Shown here piece after piece: positions 17,593-27,241 of a DNA stretch of 64,000 nt. The stretch lies in contig NZ_CP033918.1 in NCBI RefSeq assembly GCF_003815675.1, positions 4,898,001-4,962,000 of the forward strand, written 5' to 3'. The notes under the pieces are model-generated. The model had not been told where the DNA came from. It saw nothing but the letters and a program-made list of their open reading frames with translations, and searched no databases. This DNA comes from Chryseobacterium sp. G0186 (GTDB taxonomy: Bacteria > Bacteroidota > Bacteroidia > Flavobacteriales > Weeksellaceae). How positions within the stretch are numbered: the stretch's first letter is position 1; each line of letters begins with the position of its first letter. The position numbers and the translations under genes were made by a program.

Positions 17593-18789
17593 ATGATTTC
17601 TGAAAAATACCTTCAACATTTACAGAACGAACTTCAAAATATTGAAAATGATGGACTTTTCAAAAGAGAAAGAATCATCACTTCTCAGCAGAGCGCAGAG
17701 ATTGAAGCTAACGGAAAAAAGCTTTTGAACTTCTGTGCCAATAATTATCTGGGATTATCCAACAATCCGGAGGTAATGAAAGCTTCTCAGGATATGATTG
17801 AATCTCACGGTTACGGAATGTCTTCTGTACGTTTTATCTGCGGAACACAAGATATTCACAAGGAATTAGAGCAGAAAATTGCTGATTTCCTGGGTCTTGA
17901 AGACACTATTCTTTATGCTGCTGCTTTTGATGCCAATGGTGGGGTTTTTGAACCTTTGTTTACTGAAGAGGATGCTATTATTTCAGATGAACTGAACCAC
18001 GCTTCCATCATTGATGGTGTTCGTCTTTGTAAGGCTGCAAGATACCGTTACAAAAACAACAATATGGCAGATCTTGAAGCACAGTTGATTGCTGCTTCAG
18101 AAAAAAATCACCGTTTTAAAATTATCGTTACGGACGGAGTTTTCTCAATGGATGGTATTGTTGCTGATTTAAAAGGAGTTTGTGATCTTGCTGATAAATA
18201 TGATGCACTGGTAATGGTTGATGATTCTCACGCAACAGGATTTATTGGTAAAACAGGTCGTGGAACTCATGAAGCAAATGAGGTAATGGGTAGAGTAGAC
18301 ATTATTACTTCTACGTTAGGTAAGGCTCTTGGTGGTGCTTTAGGAGGATTTACTTCCGGTAAAAAAGAGATCATCGATATGTTGAGACAGCGTTCACGTC
18401 CTTACTTATTCTCCAATTCATTGGCTCCGGGGATTGTAGGTGCTGCCTTGAAAGTCTTAAATATGATTTCAGATGATACTTCTCTTCGTGATAAAGTTAT
18501 GGAGAATGCAGAATACTTCAGAACAGAAATGAAAGCTAAAGGGTTTGATATTCCTGATGGAGATGCTGCTATTGTTCCGGTAATGCTTTATGACGCACCC
18601 CTTTCACAGAAAATGGCTGAAAAACTAATGGACGAGGGTATCTACGTGATTGGATTCTTCTATCCTGTAGTTCCAAAAGGAAAGGCGAGAATCAGAGTTC
18701 AATTGTCTGCAGCTCATACCAAGGAACATCTTGATAAAGCCATTGCTGCTTTTGAAAAGGTAGGAAAAGAGCTGGGAGTGATCTCTTAA
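17593..18789 (+). CDS. kbl: Glycine C-acetyltransferase (2-amino-3-ketobutyrate CoA ligase)
   Basis: A 398-residue PLP-dependent alpha-oxoamine synthase that, with threonine dehydrogenase, splits threonine into glycine and acetyl-CoA. The PLP lysine is in [10 protein letters not shown] at about residue 244. Other conserved motifs are [33 protein letters not shown] and [20 protein letters not shown]. The length equals the E. coli enzyme. Related 8-amino-7-oxononanoate synthases share the fold, but the KBL-type start [20 protein letters not shown] and RFICGTQ favour Kbl. A strong hairpin follows the gene. Confidence 0.93.
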   Translation: MISEKYLQHLQNELQNIENDGLFKRERIITSQQSAEIEANGKKLLNFCANNYLGLSNNPEVMKASQDMIESHGYGMSSVRFICGTQDIHKELEQKIADFLGLEDTILYAAAFDANGGVFEPLFTEEDAIISDELNHASIIDGVRLCKAARYRYKNNNMADLEAQLIAASEKNHRFKIIVTDGVFSMDGIVADLKGVCDLADKYDALVMVDDSHATGFIGKTGRGTHEANEVMGRVDIITSTLGKALGGALGGFTSGKKEIIDMLRQRSRPYLFSNSLAPGIVGAALKVLNMISDDTSLRDKVMENAEYFRTEMKAKGFDIPDGDAAIVPVMLYDAPLSQKMAEKLMDEGIYVIGFFYPVVPKGKARIRVQLSAAHTKEHLDKAIAAFEKVGKELGVIS

Positions 18790-18821
18790 TTTTGAGTTGA
18801 ATAAGATCAATACAATATAAT

Positions 18822-18858
18822 CTTCGGCTCGGGGTAGCTTTGCTGCCCCGAGCCGAAG
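18822..18858 (+). terminator. Strong hairpin after kbl
   Basis: A 13-bp GC-rich stem CTTCGGCTCGGGG / CCCCGAGCCGAAG with a short loop. There is no clear T-run after it, so it may be a terminator or a 3' stabilising hairpin. Confidence 0.6.
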
Positions 18859-18935
18859 TGTTTTCCGGATAAATCCAATTTGATTATATTTTCCTAATCA
18901 AAAGAAAAATATTTTTAACAATTATATAATAAGCT

Positions 18936-18943
18936 TATCTTTG
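18936..18943 (+). promoter_or_regulatory. Putative -7 box of hemJ
   Basis: TATCTTTG matches TAnnTTTG and lies 17 bases before the hemJ start. Confidence 0.4.
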
Positions 18944-18960
18944 CTGTTAATTTTTTCTGA

Positions 18961-19512
18961 ATGCTTTATACAATCATCAAAGCGCTGCACATTATTTTTA
19001 TGGTAAGCTATTTTGCGGGAATTTTTTATCTCGTAAGAATTTTCGTTTACTATAAAGACACCGATGAATTTCCGGAAGAAAAAAAGAAAATCTTGAGGGA
19101 GCAGTATACATTTATGGCCCGCAGGCTGTGGAATATCATCACCGTTCCTGCCGGAGTTATTATGGCCGTATGCGGATTGGTTATGATCTTTTTAAACCCG
19201 GGATTAATGAAGATGGGGTGGTTTCACCTGAAACTGACATTCCTGATCGGTCTTGCCATTTATCACTTCTGGTGCTGGAAGAAAGTACTTCAATTAAAGG
19301 CATTGAGTGGAAATACCTTGGAAATCGCCAATATTAAATTGAGACAGGCTAATGAAATTGCTACATTCATTTTGTTTCTTGTTGTATTTACCGTGATTTT
19401 AAAATCTATGGTAATTGAATATTGGTGGCAATTAATTACAGGATTTTTCGTTCTTGTATTTCTGATCATGATGACCGTAAAACTTGTTAATAAGAATAAA
19501 AAAAAGAAATAA
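18961..19512 (+). CDS. hemJ: Protoporphyrinogen oxidase HemJ
   Basis: A 183-residue membrane protein of the HemJ/UPF0093 family with five hydrophobic segments. The conserved first segment with its histidine (YTIIKALHIIFMVSYFAG) is present. So are the RRLWNIITVPAGVIMAVCGL segment and the WFHLKLTFLIGLAIYHFWCWK segment. HemJ oxidises protoporphyrinogen IX to protoporphyrin IX in heme synthesis. The C-terminal extension (two hydrophobic stretches and a lysine tail) is longer than in the shortest homologues. A hairpin follows and separates it from gldF. Confidence 0.9.
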   Translation: MLYTIIKALHIIFMVSYFAGIFYLVRIFVYYKDTDEFPEEKKKILREQYTFMARRLWNIITVPAGVIMAVCGLVMIFLNPGLMKMGWFHLKLTFLIGLAIYHFWCWKKVLQLKALSGNTLEIANIKLRQANEIATFILFLVVFTVILKSMVIEYWWQLITGFFVLVFLIMMTVKLVNKNKKKK

Positions 19513-19513
19513 T

Positions 19514-19563
19514 AGTAAAAGTGGAGGATGCGTTTTAATGCATCGCTACTTTTTACTTTTTTA
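19514..19563 (+). terminator. Hairpin terminator after hemJ
   Basis: Outer arms AGTAAAAGT / ACTTTTTACT and inner arms GATGC / GCATC form an interrupted stem, followed by a T-rich run. Confidence 0.6.
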
Positions 19564-19573
19564 CTAAAAAACT

Positions 19574-20302
19574 ATGATTGCAATTTTAAAGAAAGAACTT
19601 TGGAGTTACTTTGGAAACTGGAGTGCATGGGTGATCATTGCCGCTTTCAGCTTAATAGCGACTCTTTTCCTGTTCTTTTTCGACAACGATTCTAATATTT
19701 TTGAGATCGGGGCAGCATCGCTGCAGAGTTATTTTGTTTTAGTTCCGTGGCTGCTGATGTTTATCATTCCGGCACTTTCCATGAAAACTTTTGCCGAAGA
19801 ACAGCAAACAGGAACCTTAAACTGGCTTTTTTCACAACCATTAAAAGTTTCAGATCTTGTAACAGGAAAGTTCCTTTCCGTATGGATTGTCGGGATTTTA
19901 TGCCTTATTCCTTCATTGATCTATCTTTATACCGTATACGTTCTGGGAATTCCGGAGGGAAATATTGACCTTGGAATGACCTTTGGGAGCTATATCGGGT
20001 TGATTATTTTGATTGCAGCATTTTCAGGAGTTGGGATTTTGGCTTCTTCATTATCACAAAACCAGATTATGGCTTATCTGTTGGGTGTTTTCATGTGCTT
20101 TATCATGTATTTTGGAATCGAACAGCTGGCGAGCTATAAACTGTTGGGCGGAGCCGATTTTATTCTTCAGAACATAGGTTTCTATCAGCATTTTCTTGGC
20201 TTTACAAGAGGTCTTATCGATGTAAAGGATGTTGCCTATTTTATTCTGGTAATCGGTGCTTCATTAGTATTGTCTAATCATTTTATTAACAAAAAGAAGT
20301 AG
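19574..20302 (+). CDS. gldF: Gliding motility ABC transporter permease GldF
   Basis: A 242-residue ABC-2 type permease with six hydrophobic segments. Typical stretches are ILKKELWSYFGNWSAWVIIAAF at the N-terminus and SMKTFAEEQQTGTLNWLFSQPLKVSDLVTGKF near 75-106. In Flavobacterium johnsoniae GldA, GldF and GldG form an ABC transporter linked to gliding. gldG starts four bases after this gene, giving the usual gldF-gldG pair; gldA is not in the window. The ATP-binding subunit must therefore be encoded elsewhere. Confidence 0.92.
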   Translation: MIAILKKELWSYFGNWSAWVIIAAFSLIATLFLFFFDNDSNIFEIGAASLQSYFVLVPWLLMFIIPALSMKTFAEEQQTGTLNWLFSQPLKVSDLVTGKFLSVWIVGILCLIPSLIYLYTVYVLGIPEGNIDLGMTFGSYIGLIILIAAFSGVGILASSLSQNQIMAYLLGVFMCFIMYFGIEQLASYKLLGGADFILQNIGFYQHFLGFTRGLIDVKDVAYFILVIGASLVLSNHFINKKK

Positions 20303-20306
20303 AATT

Positions 20307-21977
20307 ATGAAGAAGATCAATGCTAAATCTCCATTTGGAATTTTCTTATTTGCTATTGTTCCTTTAGTTATTATTCTTACCTATTCAGGGATCAGACTGG
20401 ATCTGACAAAGGAAAAAAGATATACACTCTCTGAAAGTACTGTTAAGGTATTGGAATCCGTTAAAAAGCCTTTAACCGTAGAAGTTTACCTTGAGGGTGA
20501 TTTCCCGGCAAGCTTTAAGCAGCTTCAGGGCGAAACAAAGTTTATGCTTGAGGAATTCAGAAAAATTAACCCGAAGATTGATTTCAAATTCATCGATCCT
20601 GTAAAATCTAAAATTCCATTGGATAGCCTGGAATCTATGGGAATGCAGGCATCATACCTTCCGGACTCAAAAGATGGGAAGTTCTCCCAGATTACCATTT
20701 TCCCATATGCTGTTATCAAATATGATAAAGCAGGAGTTTCTATTCCTTTAATTGTACAGCAAACAGGAATTGATGCCGATCAACAACTGACAAGATCTAT
20801 TGAAGGATTGGAATACAGCCTTGTTTCAAATATTAAAAATATCGCTGCCGATAAAAGAAAAAAAGTAGGAATTCTGGTAAATCAGGATGAGTTGAGTCCC
20901 GATGAATTTCAGGGATTTGTACAATTGGCAATGGAAAATTATGATGCAGGGCCAATTATTCCTAAAAATCAGACAGAACTTAGCCTGGAAGATCTTCCTT
21001 TATTGAAGCAGATGAGTGCCTTGGTGATTGCAAAACCAAGAAAAGCATTTACCGATAATGAAAAAGTAATTCTTGATCAATTCATCATGAATGGTGGGAA
21101 AACATTGTGGATGATTGATGCTGTGAACGCTGAAATGGATACTTTAACAAGGTCTAAAAAAGTAATGCCTTTCCCGATTGACGTTAATATGACAGACTTC
21201 TTCTTCAACTACGGAATAAGAATCAATACGGCATTGGTAAAGGATGTAAAGAAATTTGCCTTATTGAAGCTGGTAACAGGGGAAGTAAGCGGAAACCCTC
21301 AGTTTACAAGCCTGCCGTGGCCTTATTATCCATTAGGTATTGCTGAAAACAATAATCCTATTACCCGAAATATCAACCCTGTAAAGTTTGAATTCCCGAC
21401 TTCCATTGACACATTAGGCGGAAGAAAGAATATCAAGACAAAGGTGCTTTTTGAATCCAGTGAAAAAACATTGCTGAAACAGGTTCCGAACTATGTTGAT
21501 CTAAAGGAGATCGCAAGTGTAGACAGCCTTGGACAAATGGAAAAACCAAGCACACCAAGAATCTTTGCTGTAGCATTAGAGGGGAAATTTAATTCTGCTT
21601 ATGCTTCAAGGATTGAAAGAAAATCTTACCCCGGATTTAAGGCAGAAAGCCCTGAAAATAAAATGATCGTTATTGCAGATGGTGATGTTGGAAGAAATAA
21701 AGTGATTAAAGGTAAACCACTTCCTCTGGGAGCAGATATGCTGACCAATGAGCAGTTTGGAAACGAGCAGTTCCTTAGAAATGCATTGGACTATTTACTG
21801 GATGACAGCAATCTGATGGATTTGAGAAACAGAAATATCGAAGAAAGACTTCTGGACAGACACAGAATAGAAGAAGAGAAAACCACCTGGCAGTGGCTGA
21901 ACTTATTACTCCCGCTGGCTATTATCGGCCTTATTGGAGGATTGTTCTTCTGGTTGAGAAAGAAGAAATTTGGATAG
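20307..21977 (+). CDS. gldG: Gliding motility-associated ABC transporter substrate-binding protein GldG
   Basis: A 556-residue protein with one N-terminal (about 9-28) and one C-terminal (about 527-549) membrane helix and a large extracytoplasmic region between them. Conserved features are LDLTKEKRYTLSESTVKVLESVKKPLTVEVYLEGDFPASFKQL near the N-terminus and the DUF4350/ABC-type domain with GGKTLWMIDAVNAEMD. The stretch NEQFLRNALDYLLDDSNLMDLRNR near the end is also typical. It works with GldF and GldA. A terminator follows directly. Confidence 0.93.
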   Translation: MKKINAKSPFGIFLFAIVPLVIILTYSGIRLDLTKEKRYTLSESTVKVLESVKKPLTVEVYLEGDFPASFKQLQGETKFMLEEFRKINPKIDFKFIDPVKSKIPLDSLESMGMQASYLPDSKDGKFSQITIFPYAVIKYDKAGVSIPLIVQQTGIDADQQLTRSIEGLEYSLVSNIKNIAADKRKKVGILVNQDELSPDEFQGFVQLAMENYDAGPIIPKNQTELSLEDLPLLKQMSALVIAKPRKAFTDNEKVILDQFIMNGGKTLWMIDAVNAEMDTLTRSKKVMPFPIDVNMTDFFFNYGIRINTALVKDVKKFALLKLVTGEVSGNPQFTSLPWPYYPLGIAENNNPITRNINPVKFEFPTSIDTLGGRKNIKTKVLFESSEKTLLKQVPNYVDLKEIASVDSLGQMEKPSTPRIFAVALEGKFNSAYASRIERKSYPGFKAESPENKMIVIADGDVGRNKVIKGKPLPLGADMLTNEQFGNEQFLRNALDYLLDDSNLMDLRNRNIEERLLDRHRIEEEKTTWQWLNLLLPLAIIGLIGGLFFWLRKKKFG

Positions 21978-21984
21978 AAAATAG

Positions 21985-22012
21985 AAAGAGAAGCATTTTG
22001 CTTCTCTTTTTT
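21985..22012. terminator. Terminator between convergent gldG and serine hydrolase genes
   Basis: Stem AAAGAGAAGC, loop ATTTT, GCTTCTCTTT, then TTT. Confidence 0.8.
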
Positions 22013-22033
22013 GTTTCAGAACACATATGTCCA

Positions 22034-23269
22034 TCAGTTTCTATCCTGTACTTGATACTTTTCCAATACATTCCATATCCCATAAAAAGCATCATTTCCT
22101 TTCTTATCTGAAAAATTGGTGTTGAAGATCATGATTCTTCCCAGGTTGTTTTTAGGATCAAAGAAGAGCATAGACATTACTCCGGGATCTCCTCCTGTGT
22201 GGCCAATATAGCCTGTATAACCAAATCCCATAAATATTCCTACATTATAAGATTCACTGTAGGGGTTTTTATCATTTCTTTCCGTGAAGTTGGAGGCGGT
22301 AAGTTGTGGCTTAAAATATTCCTGATAGCTTTTCTGTGTGAGAATGGTGCCTTTTCCGTTGTAGCCTTTAATAAGTTCTGTTAAATATTTACTCAGATCC
22401 TTGATACTCGTCATCAATCCGCCATCCGGATAGGTAGCTGAAAGGTAATAAGGTAAAGCGGTATCAGGGCTTTCATACAGTCTGGAAAATTTTGAAAACT
22501 GGATGTCTTTATATTTCCAACCGGAATCTTTCATTTGTAAAGGCTTCAAAATATATTCTTTCGTAAATACATCAAATTCCTGTCCGGTTGCCCGTTCAAC
22601 AATCAATGCAGCTAATGCAGTTCCCACATTAGAATATTCATAGATGCTTCCAGGGACATGGGAAGAGAAGCTGTTTTTATTCCATTTTCCGTTTTCTGCC
22701 AATACATTTTCTAGGAAAGTATTCATTGAAATGATCGAATCTGAGGGATTGAATATTTGCTCATCATCAAAATTAAGCTTTGCTCCCTGCAAATCCTGAT
22801 TCGGTTTCAGGAAATAATTTTTAGAAAGATAGAATTCATTATCCATAATGGAAGAAGTATGGGTGGCCAGTTGCCGGATCGTAATGGGCGTTTTGGGAAA
22901 ATTTGGATTGGAAATTTTAAATGGAATATATTTTTGAATCGGATCATCCAGATTAAGCTTCCCGAGTTCCTGAGCTTTTAAAAGAGCAATGCCTACAAAT
23001 GTTTTCGATACTGAAGCAATATTCTGTATGGTATTCTCAGTATAAGATTTTCTCTTTTTCAAGTCTGAAAAACCAAATCCTTTTTCATAAAGTGTTGTTT
23101 GATCATCAACAATAGAAACCGCAAAACCATTAAAATTTCCCTGTTGGTATAAGGTTCTAATCTCTTTGTATAATGAATCTCGGCTATTATGATTAGCCTG
23201 GCTATTTTTCATTGTATGGCAAGAAATGAGCAGAAAATAAGCTACAAAAAGTAATGTATTTTTTTTCAT
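22034..23269 (-). CDS. Serine hydrolase, beta-lactamase/class C-like lipoprotein
   Basis: A 411-residue protein of the beta-lactamase-related (AmpC/PbpX/EstB) family with a lipoprotein signal (LLISC, Cys17). The nucleophile motif is NIASVSKTFVG (S86-x-x-K89). The YxN motif appears as YEYSNVG and the third motif as GHTGGDPG near 365. ATHTSSIMD and DGGLMTSIKDLSKYL are also typical. Members include esterases, D-aminopeptidases and penicillin-binding proteins; true beta-lactamase activity is not implied. Confidence 0.87.
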   Translation of the reverse strand: MKKNTLLFVAYFLLISCHTMKNSQANHNSRDSLYKEIRTLYQQGNFNGFAVSIVDDQTTLYEKGFGFSDLKKRKSYTENTIQNIASVSKTFVGIALLKAQELGKLNLDDPIQKYIPFKISNPNFPKTPITIRQLATHTSSIMDNEFYLSKNYFLKPNQDLQGAKLNFDDEQIFNPSDSIISMNTFLENVLAENGKWNKNSFSSHVPGSIYEYSNVGTALAALIVERATGQEFDVFTKEYILKPLQMKDSGWKYKDIQFSKFSRLYESPDTALPYYLSATYPDGGLMTSIKDLSKYLTELIKGYNGKGTILTQKSYQEYFKPQLTASNFTERNDKNPYSESYNVGIFMGFGYTGYIGHTGGDPGVMSMLFFDPKNNLGRIMIFNTNFSDKKGNDAFYGIWNVLEKYQVQDRN

Positions 23270-23456
23270 ATGTTTTTAATAATAAGAAACTTAATCAAGC
23301 GGTTTTGTTACATTATTTTTAAAATTAAGTAAAAATACCCGTTCCTCAAAACACGTATTTATACGCTATGACCACGCTTTTATTCTCTCTAATTTTGTTG
23401 TGCAGGAGGGGGTGATACCATAATTTCCTCTGTAAATACCATTAAAACACTATATC

Positions 23457-24854
23457 ATGCCAACAAAACAACACAACAGATTTCTTCTTCAAATGATGGA
23501 GGGAGTGAGCAATTTACGAATCGTAATAACAGATCATAGTATTTCTTCAGGGCAGCCTTGGGAAAATACACCGGATATTATTCAAAAATCCGGAAATACA
23601 TGGGAAATAGACGTTCAGGCAGGGAGGTATGGGACTGATACGGTGGCTCAATGGTTTAAAAATAAAATATCCGGAGGAGAAGCCATAGGCTGCAGTTCCA
23701 ATGATGCTTTGCCGGGAAAGCTGAACTTTGCTTTCACCTGTACCTTATCTTTTGATTATCAGAACAGGCATTGTGAGTTGCATGATGTTCAAATCGGGCA
23801 GGGGCATAATTCAAAGTCAGAGAATAACTGGTGGATTGGAAGCCGTAATCTTAAAAAGGTATCTGGAATTTATATTTTAAAAACAGATCAGAATACTCAT
23901 TTTAATTGTAATCTTTCGGTGTCGGGAGTCAATCAGTTTTATTGTAAATTAAATGCTTCAGAATGGATGAGTAAGCTGGATCAAAATGCATCATTGAAGT
24001 CCTTGAGTATTCCTGGAACCCATGATTCCGGGACGTATAAGATTTCATCAGCTTCATTCGGGGCAAGGTGTCAGAACTACGACATTAAGCAACAGCTGGA
24101 AAATGGCATCCGTTTTCTGGACATAAGGCTCGTTAATTCTTCCAATACATCAGATCCTTTAGATCTTTATCATGGGATTATCTCCTGCGATGTAACCTTT
24201 GGGCAAGTATTGAATGCCTGTCAGGATTTTTTAAGAAATCATCCGTCAGAAACCATTTTAATGTCTGTAAATAACGAAAAAAGCGGACAGGATATTTCTG
24301 AAAACTTCATTAAATACCTTAAGAAATATAATACCCTTTACTTTCAGGGAAATACAATTCCGGGACTTGATCAGGCCAAGGGTAAGATTTTATTTTTATA
24401 CAGGTTTGAATTAAATGTAGGAAGCTCAGGAATTGATAAAAATAAGACAGGTGTAAGGTTCGGGCCGTGGCAGGATGATACCACCTTTGAGAGCCATAAT
24501 TCAACAGGACAGCAATTCTATATTGAAGACAATTACCAAAGTTATGATACCCACAAAAAAGTAAAATATGTACAGGAAAACCTGGAAAGAGCAATGAAAA
24601 GTAATACTGAGAATAATGCTATTCTCTATCTGAGCTTTAACAGTATTGCATTCGGAGCATTCCATCATACCCCTTATCAATATGCCTGGGGAGGATCAGG
24701 AGTAGATCCGGCGATGAATCCTTGGTTAAAACAATATACTCAATATTCAGCAAAAAAACGATTGGGGATCATTCCTCTTGATTTCTACAATAATGGAGGA
24801 GGAAACCCGATTGAAAATGGTCTGGTTGAAAATATTATTCAGTCCAATCATTAA
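23457..24854 (+). CDS. Phosphatidylinositol-specific phospholipase C domain protein
   Basis: A 465-residue protein. The C-terminal two thirds is a bacterial PI-PLC X domain: LSIPGTHDSGTYK (first catalytic His, about 188) and GIRFLDIRLV, then DLYHGIISCDVTFGQVLNAC (second His, about 238) and HPSETILMSVNNE. The first 155 residues form an extra domain with Trp- and Cys-containing beta-like sequence (NTWEIDVQAG, SENNWWIGSRNL) that I do not recognise. No Sec signal, lipobox or T9SS domain is visible, which is unusual for this family. TAATTTTG near 23389 may be its -7 box. A terminator follows. Confidence 0.82.
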   Translation: MPTKQHNRFLLQMMEGVSNLRIVITDHSISSGQPWENTPDIIQKSGNTWEIDVQAGRYGTDTVAQWFKNKISGGEAIGCSSNDALPGKLNFAFTCTLSFDYQNRHCELHDVQIGQGHNSKSENNWWIGSRNLKKVSGIYILKTDQNTHFNCNLSVSGVNQFYCKLNASEWMSKLDQNASLKSLSIPGTHDSGTYKISSASFGARCQNYDIKQQLENGIRFLDIRLVNSSNTSDPLDLYHGIISCDVTFGQVLNACQDFLRNHPSETILMSVNNEKSGQDISENFIKYLKKYNTLYFQGNTIPGLDQAKGKILFLYRFELNVGSSGIDKNKTGVRFGPWQDDTTFESHNSTGQQFYIEDNYQSYDTHKKVKYVQENLERAMKSNTENNAILYLSFNSIAFGAFHHTPYQYAWGGSGVDPAMNPWLKQYTQYSAKKRLGIIPLDFYNNGGGNPIENGLVENIIQSNH

Positions 24855-24860
24855 AATATA

Positions 24861-24903
24861 AAAAAATAGGCCGCTTCATCATATTGAAACAGCCTATTTT
24901 TAT
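24861..24903. terminator. Terminator downstream of the PI-PLC gene
   Basis: Arms AAAATAGGC / GCCTATTTT with additional inner pairing TTC / GAA, followed by T-rich sequence; A-rich before, so it could work in both directions. Confidence 0.65.
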
Positions 24904-24991
24904 TTGACTTTAAAATTTTATCTCAGTCTCAGAGTATAGATTTTTCATCAGTCTCTGGAATTAGCGGGAGATAAAAACTCAAGGTAAGATT

Positions 24992-25807
24992 TTAATTTTC
25001 CAACACCGGAATAATATGTTCCCAGTTCAGTTGTTGAGCATAATCCAAGGCTGTTTTACCCGCTTTCGACTGAATGCTTTTATCTGCTCCGGATTCCAGA
25101 ATAACCTTTACGGTCGTTAGATTTCCTGCAATGGTTTCCTTGTGAAGAAGACTGAGCCCATCCTCATCGATGTGCTTGATATCATCAGGGTTTTGCTGCA
25201 AAAACTCAACAAATTTCTCTTTCATGTTTTTGCTCATCGGATGTTCGATAAGATTTCCAGGTTCTTCTTTCTGATGATTAACCACCAGAATATCATTGAA
25301 ATCACCGAAATCCAATTGCCAGGCATTATCATGATCTTTTCTTTCTGCAACTGACATTTCTGAACGCATCTGCTGAATACTAAATCCTCCATAGGCCTTG
25401 GGAAGAGGTTCCGAAGAAGAAGAAAATAGTTTAGAGAGCCCTTTAGGTTTCTGTACATTCGGAATAATAGCAAAAAGCCAGTCACTGATATTGGTAAGAG
25501 GTATTTCAACATAATCTCCAACCTGTATATTCCTAAGGTCATTGGGTTCATTTATCAGGTATCCTTTTACCGTGTCACCATCAAAGGAAACGTCATTGAT
25601 CCACATATGTTCAACGATTATTTCTCCTGTTTCAGCTTGCTCTGAAAAAGCTACTTTTACACATGAAATAGTAAGACCGGGGATTATTCTTCTGTATTCC
25701 CAGGATTGTTCACGCCAAAAATATTTAAAAGTTTCCTGTGCTTTATGGAATGCCTTAATCATTTCAGGATCATTCCCATCCGCATAAAAAATTGAATTTT
25801 CTTCCAT
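24992..25807 (-). CDS. DUF2314 domain protein with C-terminal ankyrin repeats
   Basis: About 271 residues from the ATG at 25807 (MEENSIFYADGND). A longer frame opens at 25921, but its first 38 residues would overlap the upstream gene and look non-native. The N-terminal half is a DUF2314 domain (FKYFWREQSWEYRRIIPGL, VEHMWINDVSFDGDTVKGYL, NDLRNIQVGDYVEIPL). The last 80 residues carry ankyrin-type repeats (DEDGLSLLHKETIAGNLTTVKVILESGADKSIQSKAGKTALDYAQ). No signal peptide, so probably cytoplasmic. Function unknown. It is 47 bases downstream of the next hypothetical gene. Confidence 0.78.
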   Translation of the reverse strand: MEENSIFYADGNDPEMIKAFHKAQETFKYFWREQSWEYRRIIPGLTISCVKVAFSEQAETGEIIVEHMWINDVSFDGDTVKGYLINEPNDLRNIQVGDYVEIPLTNISDWLFAIIPNVQKPKGLSKLFSSSSEPLPKAYGGFSIQQMRSEMSVAERKDHDNAWQLDFGDFNDILVVNHQKEEPGNLIEHPMSKNMKEKFVEFLQQNPDDIKHIDEDGLSLLHKETIAGNLTTVKVILESGADKSIQSKAGKTALDYAQQLNWEHIIPVLEN

Positions 25808-25854
25808 GTAATAAGTTGTGGTTGGTTTGATGTAAGTATTGATGAGCAATACTT

Positions 25855-26493
25855 TTAGTTTTTTAAAGCTTCCTTGGGAAGTAATGCTGCTGTTTTGTAA
25901 TAACTGATGTCTGTAGGGCACTGTTCCTGAAGTTCATGGAATGTCTCATAGTCATAATGGGCCCAATTTTGTTCATTATCAGGATCAGAGGCTTTATTAA
26001 TGGCAAGTTCCAGTTTTCCATCCTCCTGATAGCTGCATTCTATGGCTGCATATTTTTCACCATTTTCATCCGTTGTATACCAACACTTTATTGTTTTTTC
26101 AAGTTGTGGTTCATTGGTTTCGTTGTCTATTACCTGCGAGCAGATAAAATTTTCGGGATCATCCGTTTTAAAAACAGTCTTGGAAATCAGAGGCTGATCA
26201 TCTACAGATAATGAATAGAGTTTATTGGTGGAAATAATGAATCCATCAGTAGATTCCTTTTTTTCAATGTCAAAGAAGTCAGATTTTTCTTTCAGATAGG
26301 TAAGAACCTCCTCTTCATTTTCACTTTCACTTAGGAAATAATTGATATTGTATATACTGTCATCATTGATGAATTCAATTTCTTTCAGTACATCAGAATC
26401 TTTTTCATAATAATACAGATGATATTCATTTAGCTTTACAGCATTGCTTTTGGAAATGACCTCTCCAAAAATGTTTTTGTACACTTTTCTCAT
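25855..26493 (-). CDS. Hypothetical protein
   Basis: A 212-residue acidic protein with no signal peptide and no family I recognise. The sequence is rich in Glu, Asp and Tyr (YHLYYYEKDSDVLKEIEFINDD near the N-terminus; YDYETFHELQEQCPTDISYY near the C-terminus). It probably shares a transcript with the DUF2314/ankyrin gene 47 bases downstream. Both resemble proteins often found in polymorphic immunity or accessory clusters, but no toxin gene is visible here, so that is only a thought. Confidence 0.65.
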   Translation of the reverse strand: MRKVYKNIFGEVISKSNAVKLNEYHLYYYEKDSDVLKEIEFINDDSIYNINYFLSESENEEEVLTYLKEKSDFFDIEKKESTDGFIISTNKLYSLSVDDQPLISKTVFKTDDPENFICSQVIDNETNEPQLEKTIKCWYTTDENGEKYAAIECSYQEDGKLELAINKASDPDNEQNWAHYDYETFHELQEQCPTDISYYKTAALLPKEALKN

Positions 26494-26608
26494 TTTTAAT
26501 CATGTTATTTAGTTTCATCTATTAGTTTAAGTGGTATAGGGGCAAAGATAGGGTTTCTTTTTTATCTTAACCTATAAAGTGCAAAACAGTATTTATTTCG
26601 TAAGTATA

Positions 26609-27037
26609 TCAAATGTCCTTTATAAAATCTTCATATTCGTAATAAAATCTTTCAAAACCATCCATTTTGTCATAAAAGAATTCAAAAATTTCTCGCCATG
26701 TATTTTTATTGAAGACAGAAACTCCATGTTTTTCCACCCAAATGCGGCTTATTATTTTTCCGTTTTCCAGGGTAAAATGTTCCTCTTTTTGGAAATCTCC
26801 AACAAAATCCTTTAAAATATCCTCCAGGGACCATATTTTTTCATAATAGGCATTTCGGAATATTTCATCTTTCATTTCGATATCAAGGGAAACCTCTACT
26901 TTTTTATTGTCTGCAGAGAACTTAAATGACATATCCTTGACTTTGGTATCATACAGGAGCCATTTTCTGGGAAAAGATTTTCCAAAAGCTGTCCAAAACT
27001 CCTTTTTTATTTGCTGCGCTTCTTGTTTACTGAACAT
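26609..27037 (-). CDS. DUF4268 domain protein
   Basis: A 142-residue protein that appears to consist of one DUF4268 domain. The diagnostic start is FSKQEAQQIKKEFWTAFGKSFPRKWLLYDTK, followed by KVEVSLDIEMKDEIFRNAYYEKIWSLEDIL. DUF4268 occurs alone in Bacteroidota or as the tail of nuclease-like proteins. No catalytic residues can be assigned. It reads away from the Rrf2 gene. Confidence 0.78.
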   Translation of the reverse strand: MFSKQEAQQIKKEFWTAFGKSFPRKWLLYDTKVKDMSFKFSADNKKVEVSLDIEMKDEIFRNAYYEKIWSLEDILKDFVGDFQKEEHFTLENGKIISRIWVEKHGVSVFNKNTWREIFEFFYDKMDGFERFYYEYEDFIKDI

Positions 27038-27241
27038 AAGGGCAAACTTAATGATTTAATGGCAAAAAGGCAAAAAGCTTATTCGTAAATACAGCCTGGA
27101 AGGCAAATATGGATTTGTTTTAAGTAAATCATTTAGACCCTGGCCTCAGAAAAAATCATGTTTAAAATTCTGTAATTGTTTAGAATGCTCAGCTTTCTTC
27201 CCTTATTTCACATATTAAACAATTTTCTTATTTTTGCTGTA

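Noticed and set aside
22034..23269. True beta-lactamase (antibiotic resistance) call
   Set aside because: The SxxK and YxN motifs fit the broad serine hydrolase family, but the sequence resembles esterase or peptidase members more than AmpC enzymes.
25808..25921. N-terminal extension of the DUF2314/ankyrin gene
   Set aside because: It would overlap the 3' end of the upstream gene by 67 bases and adds no recognisable sequence.
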